Source: Diadema setosum (lineage: Eukaryota > Echinodermata > Echinoidea > Diadematoida > Diadematidae). Taken from it: DNA of 64,000 nt. The notes below the pieces were generated by a model. That model did no database searches. It worked only from the letters and a program-made list of their open reading frames with translations, and was not told the origin of the DNA. The stretch lies in the NCBI RefSeq assembly GCF_964275005.1, contig NC_092685.1, forward strand, positions 10,193,654 through 10,257,653. The letters run 5' to 3'. The position numbers and the translations under genes are program-made. Shown piece by piece: positions 10,763 to 23,745 of the stretch (position 1 is the stretch's first letter; each line of letters opens with the position of its first letter).

Positions 10763-12661
10763 TTCTTTTTCTCTTTACATTAGATGCAGAAATGGACACG
10801 TTTCCGTAAGCCTCACAATATCACAGCTGATACAGATTTTCTTCGTCTTTCTGATATCGAACCTCGGGTATGGATGTATTATTGCCAGTATAATCAATTA
10901 TGGTTGATAATAACGTTCAAGCAAAATTTGTCACATCTTAGGCAAAGTATAAAATAATGTATTCCTTTTTAAATTGATATGGCAAAGATAATCTGCCGTA
11001 GCGTACAAACATCTTGCCCCATCACACATTTTTAACACATTTTCAGACATAATATAAAAAAATTATACACACACAGAAAGAAGCTATCGTCTCATAGCAC
11101 ATGTGACCTTTCATAATAGAGCTTTCTTCGTCTCTTCACACGAATCGTGACACCATAAATGCAGAGCGACCCACTAATATCATCCAGTCTCCTAGGGCTT
11201 TCATGGAAATTTACGGGCCAATATAACGTTTTGTTTATATATTTCATATGAGGCCAAGGTGTTATACTTTTCATCGCCCATACAAGGCTGTATTATGTGA
11301 TATATTACCGCGGAAGCAAGAGTCATGGCTTTGACCCCTGCACTCTATGCTTGCAGGAAAAAAAATGACCACTTGCAGACCTTGCTGCAGTGGTTCAATA
11401 ACAAAGATATAGGTCCTATAGAGATCTACATTTTATGTGACCGCCGCAAACGTGATCCGAATCTCCCCCCTTCTTCTTTTTACCGTTTTTGTTTGTTTGT
11501 TTGTTTATTTGTTTATTCTTTTGTTATGACAATGGAAACTGTACACCTTTGGTTAATCGTGAGTATAGATTAAAGTAGATTTGGGACTGCGACGAAACCT
11601 CCGGTGTCACGATGAATGGCTTTGAGGAATATGTTTCACTGTACAAGACAGTTTATTGACATTATAATCTATATCATCACGGACGCGAAAGACACGAATA
11701 TGAAAATTTAACACTAAATGTGGAATTTTGTACATCTCACGCAAAGCAGGCCCTGTACAAGGCAACGTACTCGATGATCAATTTATTATTTGTAACCATC
11801 CGGGCTTTTATACATCAGTATATAGCAGAATGGAAAAGGTTATGCTGGTGATGGTGTCCTACTCCATCAGATACGCCTAATCCAAAAAGATCCTGTTTCT
11901 ATTTTATGCATGCATCCAAGGCTATTGAACGCATTACGTATGACGCATCACGCATTATGATCGCCCGACAATGTGGAAAAAAACAAAGCATGCGAAAACA
12001 CGAGAAACATGGTGGAGCCTAGTAATACACGATAGCGAACTGGCAAAGCTGTATACTGTAGTATAGGATAACAAATGAGAGATAATGACCAAGTACAGAG
12101 AGCGGAAGCATCAGTTGACACAAGGTAAACACAATACTGAGGTATGGATGCGATTGGAAGAAATAAAATTTGTCCTGAGAATAGAATAAAATGATAATCC
12201 CACTGCCAACATCTAATGTTCTATTGACTGTACAAACATCACTTATGAAATTATAATTCTAAAGAATATAGGCAATATTATTTTGAGATACAAAGTAATC
12301 TTTGGAGCAATGTCGGACAAGAAGATATTTTGAGCCATGATTGTTCAGCCACCGAAGTGTCAAAATACGGGAGTTACGCAACATAAATTTATTAGGCCTA
12401 TTCTTTTCTAGTTCTCCAAAGGCTTGATGGCAGCTCGGCAAACCGAGACGCGATGCGGGATTCTGATCAGGACAATATTCTGCATTCTTTGTGTTTGTCA
12501 AGCTGCCAAGCCAAGTTAATGCCCTCTCATATTATTTATGTCATTGACGTTGGTCATAAACAAACATCAGGGACCGAGCCAAGTTCATTCCTTGCATGCC
12601 TTATAGTAAAACACTATACCTCGCCGAATGATATAGGTCCCTATTTACTTCAGAATTCCTT

Positions 12662-13055
12662 TTAAAGGGATGGTATAGTATTGGTGGAGATGAGAAATTT
12701 TAATGGGCTTTTAACTTTTTGCGAGATATCAAGAAACCACTTGTTAAGTAGTACAGAACATACCATTCTAAGAGGAATTCAAAGTTTATTTGATGAAAAT
12801 CGGTTTTGGAATGGCCGAGACATCCAAAAACAAAGTAAAACAAAGCCGTCGGAAAAAAGGTAGGTCCACCTTTTATTAGTATTGCTCTGTTTTGGGTATC
12901 TCAGCCATTTCAAAACCAATTTTCATCAAACAAACATTGAATTTCTCTTGGAATTGCATGCTCCTTCATATTTCATAAGAGGTTTCTCATTATCTCACCC
13001 AAAAATGTTAGAAACATGAAGTTAGGCCTCAACCAAAACTATACGATCCCTTTAA
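12662..13055. repeat. TTAA-flanked palindromic MITE, copy 2
   Basis: The best preserved copy of this family. It begins TTAAAGGGATGGTATAG and ends ATACGATCCCTTTAA, with TTAA at both borders. The halves fold on each other over most of their length. It matches the copies at 3-394 and 40558-40942 in order and content. Confidence 0.85.
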
Positions 13056-13307
13056 GATTCTTATATCTTCCAAGAATTCAGACAGTAACTGTCTCACCGC
13101 GTTGATGGTGCCACTACCCGAAATCGTAGGTCGTTGTCGCTATAATGACTATTTTCTGCGACCATCGGGATACAAAGGGAAAAATAGAAATAGAATTAGT
13201 CATGTGCTTCATGAAGATTATTCAACTCTAACCAAGGCATCGATTTCTCTTTTGATATTTGTAAAACAGTTTTACGTAAGAGGTTACAAATGCGTGACTC
13301 TATAAAC

Positions 13308-13594
13308 GGGTGCTGTTCGTTATTCCGAAGATTCGCTGTTCCGAAGGTTCGTTATTCTGAAGGTTCGTTAATCGGAAACACGCAAATTCCCTATACCTAG
13401 AGGTTCGCTAATCCGAAAATGAAAAAGGGTTCGTTAATCCGAACATTTTGTGGCGTTATTCCGAAGGTTCGTTATTCCGAAGATTCGTTAATCCGAAAAT
13501 GAAATTCGGAACAACGAACCTTCGGAATAACGAATCTTCGGACTAAAGAGCCTTCGGAATAACGAACCTTCGGAATAACGAACAGCTGTAACCC
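13308..13594. repeat. foldback MITE of 'GTTCGTTATTCCGAAG' units
   Basis: The element starts GGGTGCTGTTCGTTATTCC and ends GGAATAACGAACAGC...ACCC, flanked by the 7 bp direct repeat TATAAAC (13301-13307 and 13595-13601). Its body is a short-unit array, GTTCGTTATTCCGAAG and GTTCGTTAATCCGAAAATGA, running forward on the left and inverted on the right. It is non-coding. A badly decayed relative lies at about 55085-55470. Confidence 0.8.
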
Positions 13595-14829
13595 TATAAA
13601 CTGCATGAAGCTTGCGTGTAAAAGCATGTTATAATGCAAGAAAACAAACAAAACTGCAGAGTTATTGCCATCAGTAGCGGCTGTCCGTAATTTACAATGT
13701 ATGTGTGCGGTTATGTGAGTTATGGAATGATGTTGATATCGATGTCACTACACACATGCGTCTGATTTTTGCAGTGTATGATGTACTCTATTTGTCAATA
13801 TGTATCTATAGTCGATATTAATAAATGCGAGCACGCAGAGTGGACGATAAGCTATAAAAGTTTGCTGTAATAAGATATTTCGATTCCATGCATGCATATT
13901 ATCTTAGTAACACATATAACTGTATTCTTCACAATTAGACAAATAATTTGCCCGTACGATGAATCATTTACATGGTAACGAAAAATGAATACAAACTTAG
14001 AGATGTTTAGTATTGGCATGATGACAGTATGCATTAAGCATTATATTATCTTATGTATTTCTTTTTAGGGCAAGATAGCTTTTAATAATAATGATGATAA
14101 TAATAACAGGCTATAATAAAGGCGCTCAATGCAATGTTTCAAGCCCAAATGGGAAGAGACGAAAGGAAAAGAAATTGAAAAAAAGAAGAAAAATAACAAA
14201 GACGTCATAAGAAAAGAATAATATGACATACATACGTAACCATGGTAACGGTAAATTGTAGTTTGTCTTTGTTTGCAACACATCACTCCGAATGACTTCA
14301 CACAATGACTTCACTAAAACATCAAGAGTAAACCGCATCAGAACTTCGCTGCTAGACTCTTGTATTCAATGCAAGAGCTCCTAAAAAGCTGATGACAACG
14401 AGGAAAGAGAAATCTGGATTGATTTTTGTGCTTTTGAATTGATTTTAAGCGTGGCTATTATAGCACCTACTTGTCTTGATCAGAACTGCACAATGGAACC
14501 AAAATATCCCGCTCTTCTCATTCCATTTCATTTTGCTTGAATATAGGCCGATAGTAGAAAAAGTACCAGGTCAATGGAGAGATTATAACAAGAAAGATCT
14601 GACAGATCTCCGTAATGTATTATGGTCTGCGATGACTGAGAATAAATATATCTATTATCTTCTGTGGAGTTGCGCCTCTGATAAAAATCGGAACTATACA
14701 CATTTATACACATAATGATTGTTTTCACATCATAAACCAAATGTCTGTAAAACCTAAATGTGCAGGATGTGTTGTATGAGTTAGAGATTGCATATGGTCA
14801 ACATGTCATTTCAGAGTTTAGATGGATGT

Positions 14830-15069
14830 CTATTGATCCCTCGGTAAACCCTGGGAGGTGAGATGAAACATCTCCGGTAAAACCTTAACGGCACCGAGTT
14901 TGTACACGTGTGGTGTAGGACCCATGCAGTGGTCGCGCTGCCACACCCACTCCGGGTGCTTCCGTATTAATGAGTACACTCTATTTAGAGAGTTCGCTGG
15001 GGGTGAAATCAGAGGTGGTAGCCATGTTGGTGCTTGGTATGGAGATGATGATTGATTGATCGGGGTCAT
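14830..15069 (-). other. GC-richer patch with an unrecognised 79-codon frame
   Basis: The base composition here is clearly richer in G and C than its surroundings, and one minus-strand frame stays open for 79 codons (motifs include EWVWQRDHCMGPTPHV). I do not recognise a domain and see no convincing splice partners. It could be a relic of a repeat, an exon of an unknown gene, or chance. Confidence 0.2.
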
Positions 15070-15414
15070 GGACTATGCCTACATGTAGAGTGTGCATTTT
15101 GTTTTTTGTTTTCGATTGTAATTTGTTCTTTTTCTCTTCTGAATACGCCTATGTATTGGTACGACTCAGCGATTTCAAAATATGCCACATGATCAGGTGG
15201 ATTAAATGAAAGGTGCAGGAAAAAAAGTTTTATTTTCAATCTTCCACTGCTCAACTCCTCCATCTAAATCTCAGCCCCCCCCCCCCCCCCATCACAGGTG
15301 TCCATTGTGCTGACTCCATACACCTGCGCTGACTTCACGTGGCTGAGTTGCTGTGGTTGTTTGGACAGTAATGACATGACCTATAGGTTTATCAGAAGCA
15401 TCATCCCTTTTCAT

Positions 15415-15432
15415 CTCTCCCTCTCTCTCTCT

Positions 15433-15469
<37 letters not shown>

Positions 15470-15475
15470 TTTCTT
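15415..15475. repeat. (CT)n microsatellite
   Basis: A CT array interrupted once by AGT, about 600 bp upstream of the KLHL28 start codon. Confidence 0.9.
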
Positions 15476-16069
15476 TTACTAGTACGTAGTTCTTTTGAGC
15501 TGAAAAGCTCAGTGTCTATATAGGCCTTTTAAGTAATTTGTGTTGCATTTTCTCAATTAGAAGTAGATAATTCCTCCAACTCTGCTGCTAGACTGATGAT
15601 AAACATGAAATGTAACCTTTCTGCTCGCTCATTTTATGTGATATTGGGTGTCAACAGACGCGTTGTTTGTTTGTGTGTTTGTTTAGTGTAACGGAACTCG
15701 GAAGTGACCATCCATGTGATACCTGCAAACACACGATGCATCCGGCCAGGCTCAATGTAAAGAAATTTACTTCATCGCATACACACGCAGAATGTCGAAT
15801 GGGCGCAATGTAGCACACAATCAATCATAACACAGGCTGTGTTGTGTACACACAGTACAAACCCAGACTCCCGTCGACGTAGTGTAAGACCCATAGGTGG
15901 CATGGATACCGGAATCTGTTCTGCATGGAATGAAAATTATGCTCAGACTGCCGGCTGTGACCACATCTTCTGTATGGCGTATTGCTTTTTGATGAATGCA
16001 ATGATTTAGTTGATTGTTCACAAATGTAGCGTGATTTTGTTAAGAGAGTGAAACTGCTGCCGATCTTTC

Positions 16070-19000
16070 ATGGATATGAGTCGTGAGCAAGGATGTGAAC
16101 AGGAGAGCAGCAACAGAGATGTAGACAACCGTAGTGGACCGCAGGCCAGTTGCCCCTCGCCCTGCGGCTCCGGCGCTGTGTGCAGCGAGGTACCGGGGCA
16201 TGCTCGGATGGTTCTGCGTGAAATGCATTTTCTGCAGCAGCAGGGTCATCTTTGTGATGTTACCCTCAGAGTAGATGGCCACAAAGTCCAAGTCCATCGT
16301 GCTGTGCTCTCAGGTTGTAGCCCATACTTCAAGGCTATGTTCACAGGAAATCTCTGTGAAAGCGAGAAGGAGGAGATTGATCTGAAGTCCGTTGACAAGA
16401 CAGCAATAGATGCCCTGGTGGACTTTGCTTACACTGGAAAAATCGCAGTGACACATGCCAATGTCCAGTCACTCTTGCCAGCAGCAAATCTTTTTCAGAT
16501 GCAGTCTGTGAAGAAGCTGTGCTGCGATTTCCTGCAGGCTCAACTACATGCCACAAACTGTCTTGGTATTGCACATTTTGCTGAAGTCCATGCCTGTCAG
16601 GATCTGCAGGCCATTGCTGACAAGTTTGTTGCTGCCAATTTCTTGGACCTCAGCCAGGGTGAGGAATTCTGCCATCTGGACTTTGAGGAACTGACCAAGA
16701 TTCTCTCCCGAGATGACCTGAATGTGTCGTCAGAAGAGGTTGTTTTCAGTGCTCTGGATACCTGGCTAAATTACGACCCAAACAGACGTCAGTGCTATTT
16801 GGGGAAACTCCTGCAGTGCGTCCGCTTGCCACAACTCACCTTGAAGACATTGACAAGACTGTATGAGACTCATACCTTCATCAAAGAGAATTCGCTCTGC
16901 CAGGAGCAGGTGAGTTGAGAATTTGTAGTTCCTATGAATCGATGTAGCATGGATTTCATTGAATGCTGTGATGGCACACAAAAATCAATTTTAAAACTCA
17001 CCTTTATTATTGTCTTGTCTTTAGCACAATAAACTGGGGAAAAAATGGAATGTGGTAAAAGTGATACCGGTACCTTTATAGACCTGATGTGTGAATGATG
17101 TTTACTGCAGTTTACAATGATTGCAGATCTCAGAAAGTCTTCCTTATATGATTGTCATCCTACTAATTTTGCCATACCACTCAACACTACTCTTAAACTT
17201 TGTTTTCTTATACATGGATGCAGACACACACACACACACACACACACACTTGGTAAGTGGTGGGACTTGACTGAGTAGTCAAGGGGGGGGGGGAGGGGGG
17301 ACATGAGGAAATCTACACCATACCTCTGTATAAAAATAAAACAGGTCCCTTGAATAAGAATTAAAAAGGAACACAGACAGTAAATTTAAATGATGATCCT
17401 GCATGCTTTCACAGGTCAACAAGGCACTGCAGTATCACCTGAATGCCGAGGACAGGCTGTCTGTTGCGAGGAAGATCAAGAATCGACTGAAAAAGAGGGG
17501 AGAGATTTCCATGTTGTGTGCTGTTGGAGGAAAGAATGGTCTCTTTGCAACACTTGACAGGTATGGTGGCGTGCTCATACTAAACTGTTTACTTAATGAA
17601 TATTTGATTTGAATTTCAAAGATTGTTTTATCAAAGCCCTGATTCATGTTGTCTGCTGCAGGTATTCGAAGTGATTACTGTGTTTTGTGCTCCGCTAAAG
17701 CCTGTAGCATTTATTATTATACAATTGGTGAGAAAAGAAGTCTCCAATGGAGATGAAAATATTCTATTTGAGCACAGAAATATGATTTAATTGATAAGCC
17801 ATACCCAATATCTGTGCAATAGGGATGTAAAATTTGCAGGAACTACGTACAATGTAGATTCACGCAGTGATGACACCTTGTCTAGATAACTACATGATTC
17901 CATTATTGTCAAAATCAATTACTTCTCAACCCACTTAAAGCAGAGATAGGAAACTTAACTCTAGATTTTTTTTTTTTTTTTTTCTGAGGAAAATAGCCTT
18001 GACATTTCATCTGTGGAAGCACAGTGATTCACTCCATATTGTGGGACAAAACATGGATTTAAAACCACTGGATGAAGGATTGCTGTCAAGGGATAATAAG
18101 TTATGTATACAGTATATGGCACATGTGTATGGCATACATGTGTATCAAAAGCATGTTGTCACAACTATTTCAAAGTAATCAATGGCACAATGTTGCCATG
18201 TTTATGTAATTTTTTATGCATGCTTTGGATAACTTCTGGACCACATGAGTGGGAAATGAAGGAGCATCCAAGCTTCAGATATGAGTTAAAGAATGGTTGC
18301 TTTTCAGAAAAGAATGAAATCTAGAAATGGATCCTCAGACCCGAAACCCTTATCTTCACTTGTGCTGGAACGTCAGCCATAGGTGTGACTTTTTGTGTAC
18401 TTTTGTGATGTATTTAACAAAGATATGTGTACTGTAAAATATGAAAATCTTGGCTGTTTGGAGAATACTTGACTACTTAAATACTGGAAGCATTTGACTC
18501 TGTATGATGATTTTTGACAATTTATTCCATCAGTGTGGAAGTCTACCAAGCAGAGACAGATACATGGAGGGAGGTTGCATCCCTCAGCTGCAGACGACAA
18601 GAGTGCGCAGCAGCAGTCGTCAATCAGAACCTTTATGTCATTGGGGGTGTGCGATGCCAGCTACGCAATGGAAACTCCTACCGCTGCTATGATAATGGCG
18701 TGGAGCGGTGGCAGCCGGCGACCAATGCCTGGAGCACTGTTGCCAGCATGAACATGTGCCGCAGTAACCATGGCGTCGCAGTGCTTGATGGCAGGATCTA
18801 TGCCCTCGGTGGTTACAATGGGGAATCTTACATGAAGAGTGTAGAGTATTACTGCCCTAAGAGTAACCAGTGGCGGGATGCCACGCCCATGCTTGACTCC
18901 AGGAGTATTTTCACTACAGCTGTCGTGGATGGCAAGATCTATGCCATCGGGGGATATGGCCCTAACTACCTAAGCAGGTTTGTCTTTTTGATGTGCATGG

Positions 19001-21127
19001 CTGATAAAAGTGAGAAAAAGATTGGTTTTGAAAATTTATGGTTTGCACTTGGCATTCCCCACTTACTCATAGGAGTGATCAGCCAGGGATAGTAAATCTA
19101 ATTTAGTATCAAGTGGCGTAGATGTACAGTCTTGATTTCTCTCAATTTGTTGTGGAATCAAAATCAGTTTGAAGTGTCCCATAGTTGAGTGTTACAGCTC
19201 GAATCAGTAATTAGACTTTGGGCAGAACACGTCAAAGGTTGTTGGATTGGATTGTTGGAGTTTGATTTGAAGGTCTGAAATTTCACTTTTGATGCCATGA
19301 ACTAGAAAATATGTCACATGATTGCAACAGTGCTTGTGGCAGTGTAGTACAGAGCAGTGAAATGCATCTATGGGCAGTGTGAGGATAAGGTGTAGCACTT
19401 CACATGCTTTGAGCTGCTAGGGTTTGTTGAGCAATATGGCAATATACATTGTAGAGGCATATCAGCTGTAAACAAGTTGGTAAACTTTCCTGACCATTGC
19501 CTCAATTGTATTGTGATCTTGCATTTTGCTGAATAGCATGGAGCGGTACGACCCAGACAAGGACGCATGGGAGAAAGCAGCACCTCTGAATGACAGGCGC
19601 ATCAACTTTGGGGTCGCTGTGCTGCACGGATTTATCTACATTGTTGGTGGCCACAACGGGGAGCAGTACCTCAGCAGTGTGGAACGCTATGACCCTCATC
19701 AGAACAGCTGGAAGAGCATGTCACCCATGGGAATACCTAGGACAGGTAAATATAGATGGTGACCTTTGTTAGAGAGGGATCCATTCAAAGGTAGTGGCCC
19801 TCTGTGGCAAGTCATCTCTGCCTTGCTACATCTGTTAAAGACCCAGTAGCATGGAGATGCCATGGATTTGGAAGGCTGGCCCAGCTCAGAAATATTTTGA
19901 AAGTCCCGGTAATAAATTGTGTATAGTGCACAGCTTTATGAATGATCTCTGTGTAAGTACACACACAACCAAAAAATCTCAACTGGAGTTTACCTTACTG
20001 ATGAGCATACACCTCGATGCACATATTTGCTGACATGTGGCTTATGGGTGCTATTCGTGGCTTTCTAATGTACCCCGGTGGACAGCAAATGAAGATCAAT
20101 TCAATCAGACCACCAATGTTTCCCCACGCTACTGGGCCTTTAACCTGTTGAGGACGTGTCTCGAGTATACTCGGGCAGTTGTCTATGGGAAATGCGTGTT
20201 GTAGCCAAATCAGCCCATTCTCAACAGGTTAAGATGCTGATAATATTTCTTCAGAAGGTGAACAACATGAAACAAATTTTACGCTTATCTTATTTTGTTT
20301 GTGTTAATCAGCTATGTTAACTTTTTTGATATTTTTATTTTTGAAAAGATGATGTAATTTTGAAATGCTGTGAGTCTGAGAAATTATAGAAATAAAGGCA
20401 TTATGATTATGACCTAGTGTTGCATGGAGAACTTTATCAAGTGAGATTGTCAGTCTTTAAAATCCTTATTTGCAAATCACTGTAAGATTGATTGTGATTT
20501 GTTTCAGTGCAGCTGAGGTTGAGAAGTCAAAGCTCTCAACAAATACACAAGACTGTAGCAAATGATTTCATTCCTTCTCCGTAAATCCATAGTCTAGTGT
20601 AAGCTTAAAGCTTTGCAAATGATATTCAGTCACCAAAGGCCACCATGATAGTTTGTTGAAATGGGATTATTTGTAAACAGTAATTGTGTGTCACATCAAA
20701 TTCCATGTGATTTGCACTGATTGTGATGCACCTGTAAAATTGACACTTTAATCATTTATTTTTTTCAGCTCTGATAGCAAAGGAAAAAATAGGTTTTGTG
20801 GTGTGTTCATTATCCCAGTATGTGCAAAGGCAATAAAGGTGTACAAATTCTTGCAGTTTTATGTGCATTTTTTTTTTGTTTTTTCCCATCCATTCTGTTC
20901 AAGAATCATCATGGCATTTGAATGAATATGTACTTCAATTTACACCAATACTCTTTTGACCAGGTCTGGGTGTCACTGTCATGGGGGGCCACATCTATGC
21001 AGCTGGAGGGCACTCAGGGGCAGCGTACCTGGACCGTGTGGAGCGGTATGATCCATTCACCGACACCTGGACCCTGGTCAAGGCTATGCTGAACTGCAGA
21101 TGTAACTTTGCCTTTGCCGCCTTGTGA
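16070..21127 (+). CDS. KLHL28: Kelch-like protein 28 (BTB-BACK-Kelch, five exons)
   Basis: Substrate adaptor of the CUL3 ubiquitin ligase type: the BTB domain binds cullin-3 and the Kelch propeller recruits the target. Exons are 16070-16909, 17415-17560, 18534-18977, 19537-19745 and 20964-21127; all borders are GT-AG and in phase, giving 600 residues (human about 571). BTB spans about 50-160 (CDVTLRVDGHKVQVHRAVL, then SPYFKAMFTGNL), BACK about 165-275 (TNCLGIAHFAE), and six Kelch repeats run from CAVGGKNGLFATLDS (about 315) to the end. The match to vertebrate KLHL28 from memory is strong and specific: LLPAANLFQ, the LTRLYE linker, GGYGPNYLSSMERYDP, VERYDPHQN and the terminal CRCNFAFAAL. The extra length is a serine/cysteine-rich N-terminus of about 45 residues. 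The target is not known to me. Any non-coding 5' exon is not visible. Confidence 0.97.
20140..20232. repeat. 93 bp TTAA-flanked mini-foldback in KLHL28 intron 4
   Basis: TTAACCTGTTGAG on the left is matched by CTCAACAGGTTAA on the right, a perfect 13 bp inverted repeat that includes TTAA at both ends. The 67 bp interior contains CTCGAGTATACTCGGG, itself nearly palindromic. It is very short for a transposon relic. Confidence 0.65.
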
Positions 21128-21957
21128 GTAAAAAGTCACAGGGAAACTGTGCGGAATGCACATATATTTCTCCCACTTTGAAGTTGCACAGCAATACCAC
21201 ATCTTCACATCATCAGCTTTGTACAAAAGAACACATTTATTAGGTGCATGATGGTACTTCTGAGGAGATATTCACAAAGCAATATTTTATGACTGGTTTA
21301 TGTACGGGGCAGTGAGTTAGGAAATGGTCATGAAATGGTATGTGAAGCAAGGTAGAAGAAGTAATTACCACAGTAGAGACTGGCATTACTTCAACTGGCA
21401 AATGGTGTACTGAAACATTAGTCTCAGCCAGGTATATGCCCAACTTGCCAAATGCTCATATTGAGCGTGGAATATTTGATTGGCTTTGCAAGACATACTA
21501 TGTAGTCTATAATTTGAGGAGGATGTGTGCCCTCGCAGGCCAGTGAATGAGATTTGTTATTACGTAATGATCAGCTCTCTGCTGAATAGTTGATATGATT
21601 TTCAAGTCATTTGTGATTATATCAGATCACTGACTTAATTATAGCATAGAAATTATATGCATGTACTTGCAGAAAAGAAAGGTGCAAATAATTTTTCCGA
21701 GAAAGACGCATAAAACTGAAATTACCCTACAGCGTTCCGTGCCATACAGTAGATTATATCTAATTTGCAATGTTTTATTCCCTCATTTATAAAGTAATTT
21801 GCTGGATGGCAGTGAACATAAATCTCTTTCATGGGAAACGTTAATGCGGTATCACAAAAGTGCAGTCATGCTGGTTTTGTTATGTTTTGAGAAGAGAAAA
21901 ACTATCTGATTGCACTTAGTTATTTAAAAGTAACAGGTTACTGAAACTTTGAATGCA

Positions 21958-21963
21958 AATAAA
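21958..21963 (+). other. candidate polyadenylation signal AATAAA for KLHL28
   Basis: This is the first AATAAA after the KLHL28 stop codon that I found, 830 bp downstream. Other AATAAA hexamers follow at about 26003, 29175 and 29806, so a longer 3' UTR is possible. Confidence 0.3.
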
Positions 21964-23532
21964 AGAAAAAATTTAATCATTGAATGTAGATATACCTACC
22001 ACGGTACGCAATAACCATCATGATAGCTGTCTTTTCCCCTTTCAATATCACTTGTATAACGTTGCACACATGGCTTCTACATGCATAAACCGATATTCCT
22101 CTAGAATTGAAAGAAAACAATATTGATTCCCTTTGTTGCAGTGAATGGTTATGAACACACAATTCCTTTTTCATGCTGTGGTCAGAATCAGGGGGAATGA
22201 TAAATTGAATATAGATGAAAATGACATGACTAAAAGATTGTCTACGCAAACTCATTATAATCTTGTATGGAATGTTCCACTGGATTGAGAATTTGCATGT
22301 TACACTGTGTGCTGCATGTGTTTCATTTGTCTTCAGAAAACACCTACTATGTTTAGTTAATAGGAGACAAATCTGTTTCATGCATTTTTTCTTAAATTTT
22401 CTGAATGTCACCATGTGAATGTGAAGTATATTTAAATTGTGATCAAATGGAGATTTGTTTTCTTTCCAAAAGAAAAAAAAAGATAATGAGTTGGAATTAT
22501 TTCTTGCCTCTGCCATCATTTATTTATTTATGTTTTTATTCTTTTCTTCTTTTTTTTTTGTTGCTATTTTTATGTACAGTATTGTCTTATACACATATTT
22601 ATCCAGGTTCTTTGAGAAGCATTAAAAGTTTAATTTCAATTTTGTCCACATTTATGTGTGGAACACTGCACCTTCAATCATTCTGTGTGTTATGTCATGC
22701 AGTAATAAGTAGCTCATTACATATACACACTGTATCTATCTGTGACTAGCACACTCCAAACTATGTCAAGGTGAACAGTGTTTGCTCAAAATGTTTTAGT
22801 TTTATAGTATTTTAGGAGAGTAGATTGTGCTCTTTTCTCATCAACTTGAATTTTCAGGGTAAAGGTACAAGTATTCTTCAACATTTACTGCAAAATGCTG
22901 TTATCTCTTGTTTCTTATTCATAATTCAAGGTGTAGGAACCAGTCAAAATTTTCTTGCCAGAACCATTGCAGGTCATTTATTTTTGTTGTCATTTTATCT
23001 TATTCAAGTTTCATATGACTATTTATCAGTGTCAACTTTAACTATTAAATTACTCTTTCGTCACACATCTGATGATGGAAATCTCACATGGTGTATTTGA
23101 AGTATTATGGCATTTATAGTGCACAAATAGTCCATTTCATTAGGATTTTTACAGGGAGTCAGCAGCATGAGGCATTCTATGAAACTATCTCGTACACATG
23201 AAGTCAGATGGAGTGTACAAACTAGTGACGTTACAAGGTAGGGCTTGTTTCTGTGCATGTCTGTTGGTAATTGTGCAAAGTGCATTATTTGTCTTATAAA
23301 TTGGGAACATGAATTCCTGGCATCTGGTGGTACAATGTTTTAGTCAACTTATTTATTTTTATGTTGCACTTACCCTCAAAGTTAGTTTGAAGTCAGTGAT
23401 AGCCTGTTTGGAGTAAACTATAGAAAACTATAGAAAGTAGTCGCAAGACTAAATCATACAAGCATTCCACAGTGATTATCTGTCAAAATATATTTGATAT
23501 GAGGCTACACTGTATTACATGCTGTCTGAGTA

Positions 23533-23745
23533 TACTGTAAAAGTGGAAATTTTTGCGGTGTTGAAATTTTCTTGCATTTCGCGCAACCAGAAACTAGCAT
23601 GAAAATGAAAGCACATGTATATTTTTGCTTGCCATATGTTCCAGTACTTACTGTCTTGATTCCGCGGAATTGAAAACACTCGAAACTCTTCTTACCGGGC
23701 CGAGTGCAAAAAATTAGTCACACAAAAATGTCCACTTTTACAGTA
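23533..23745. repeat. TA-flanked MITE (CTGTAAAAGTGG ends), CpG-decayed copy
   Basis: Ends are TA-CTGTAAAAGTGGA and TCCACTTTTACAG-TA, a Tc1/mariner-like arrangement. It is about 213 bp long and collinear with the copy at 43808-44020, but most CG dinucleotides of that copy are TG or CA here. Confidence 0.8.

Larger units (their letters stand above)
10319..16069. other. divergent intergenic interval between P450 and KLHL28
   Basis: This 5.75 kb stretch lies between the start codons of two divergently transcribed genes, so it should hold both promoters and 5' UTRs. I recognise no TATA box or initiator with confidence. It contains a CA microsatellite, two bounded miniature transposons (12662-13055, 13308-13594), a GC-richer patch with an unrecognised 79-codon frame (14830-15069) and a CT microsatellite. 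The rest is ordinary AT-rich DNA. Confidence 0.6.

Noticed and set aside
10593-10809. Cysteine/valine and threonine/histidine repeat peptides
   Set aside because: They are translations of the CA microsatellite.
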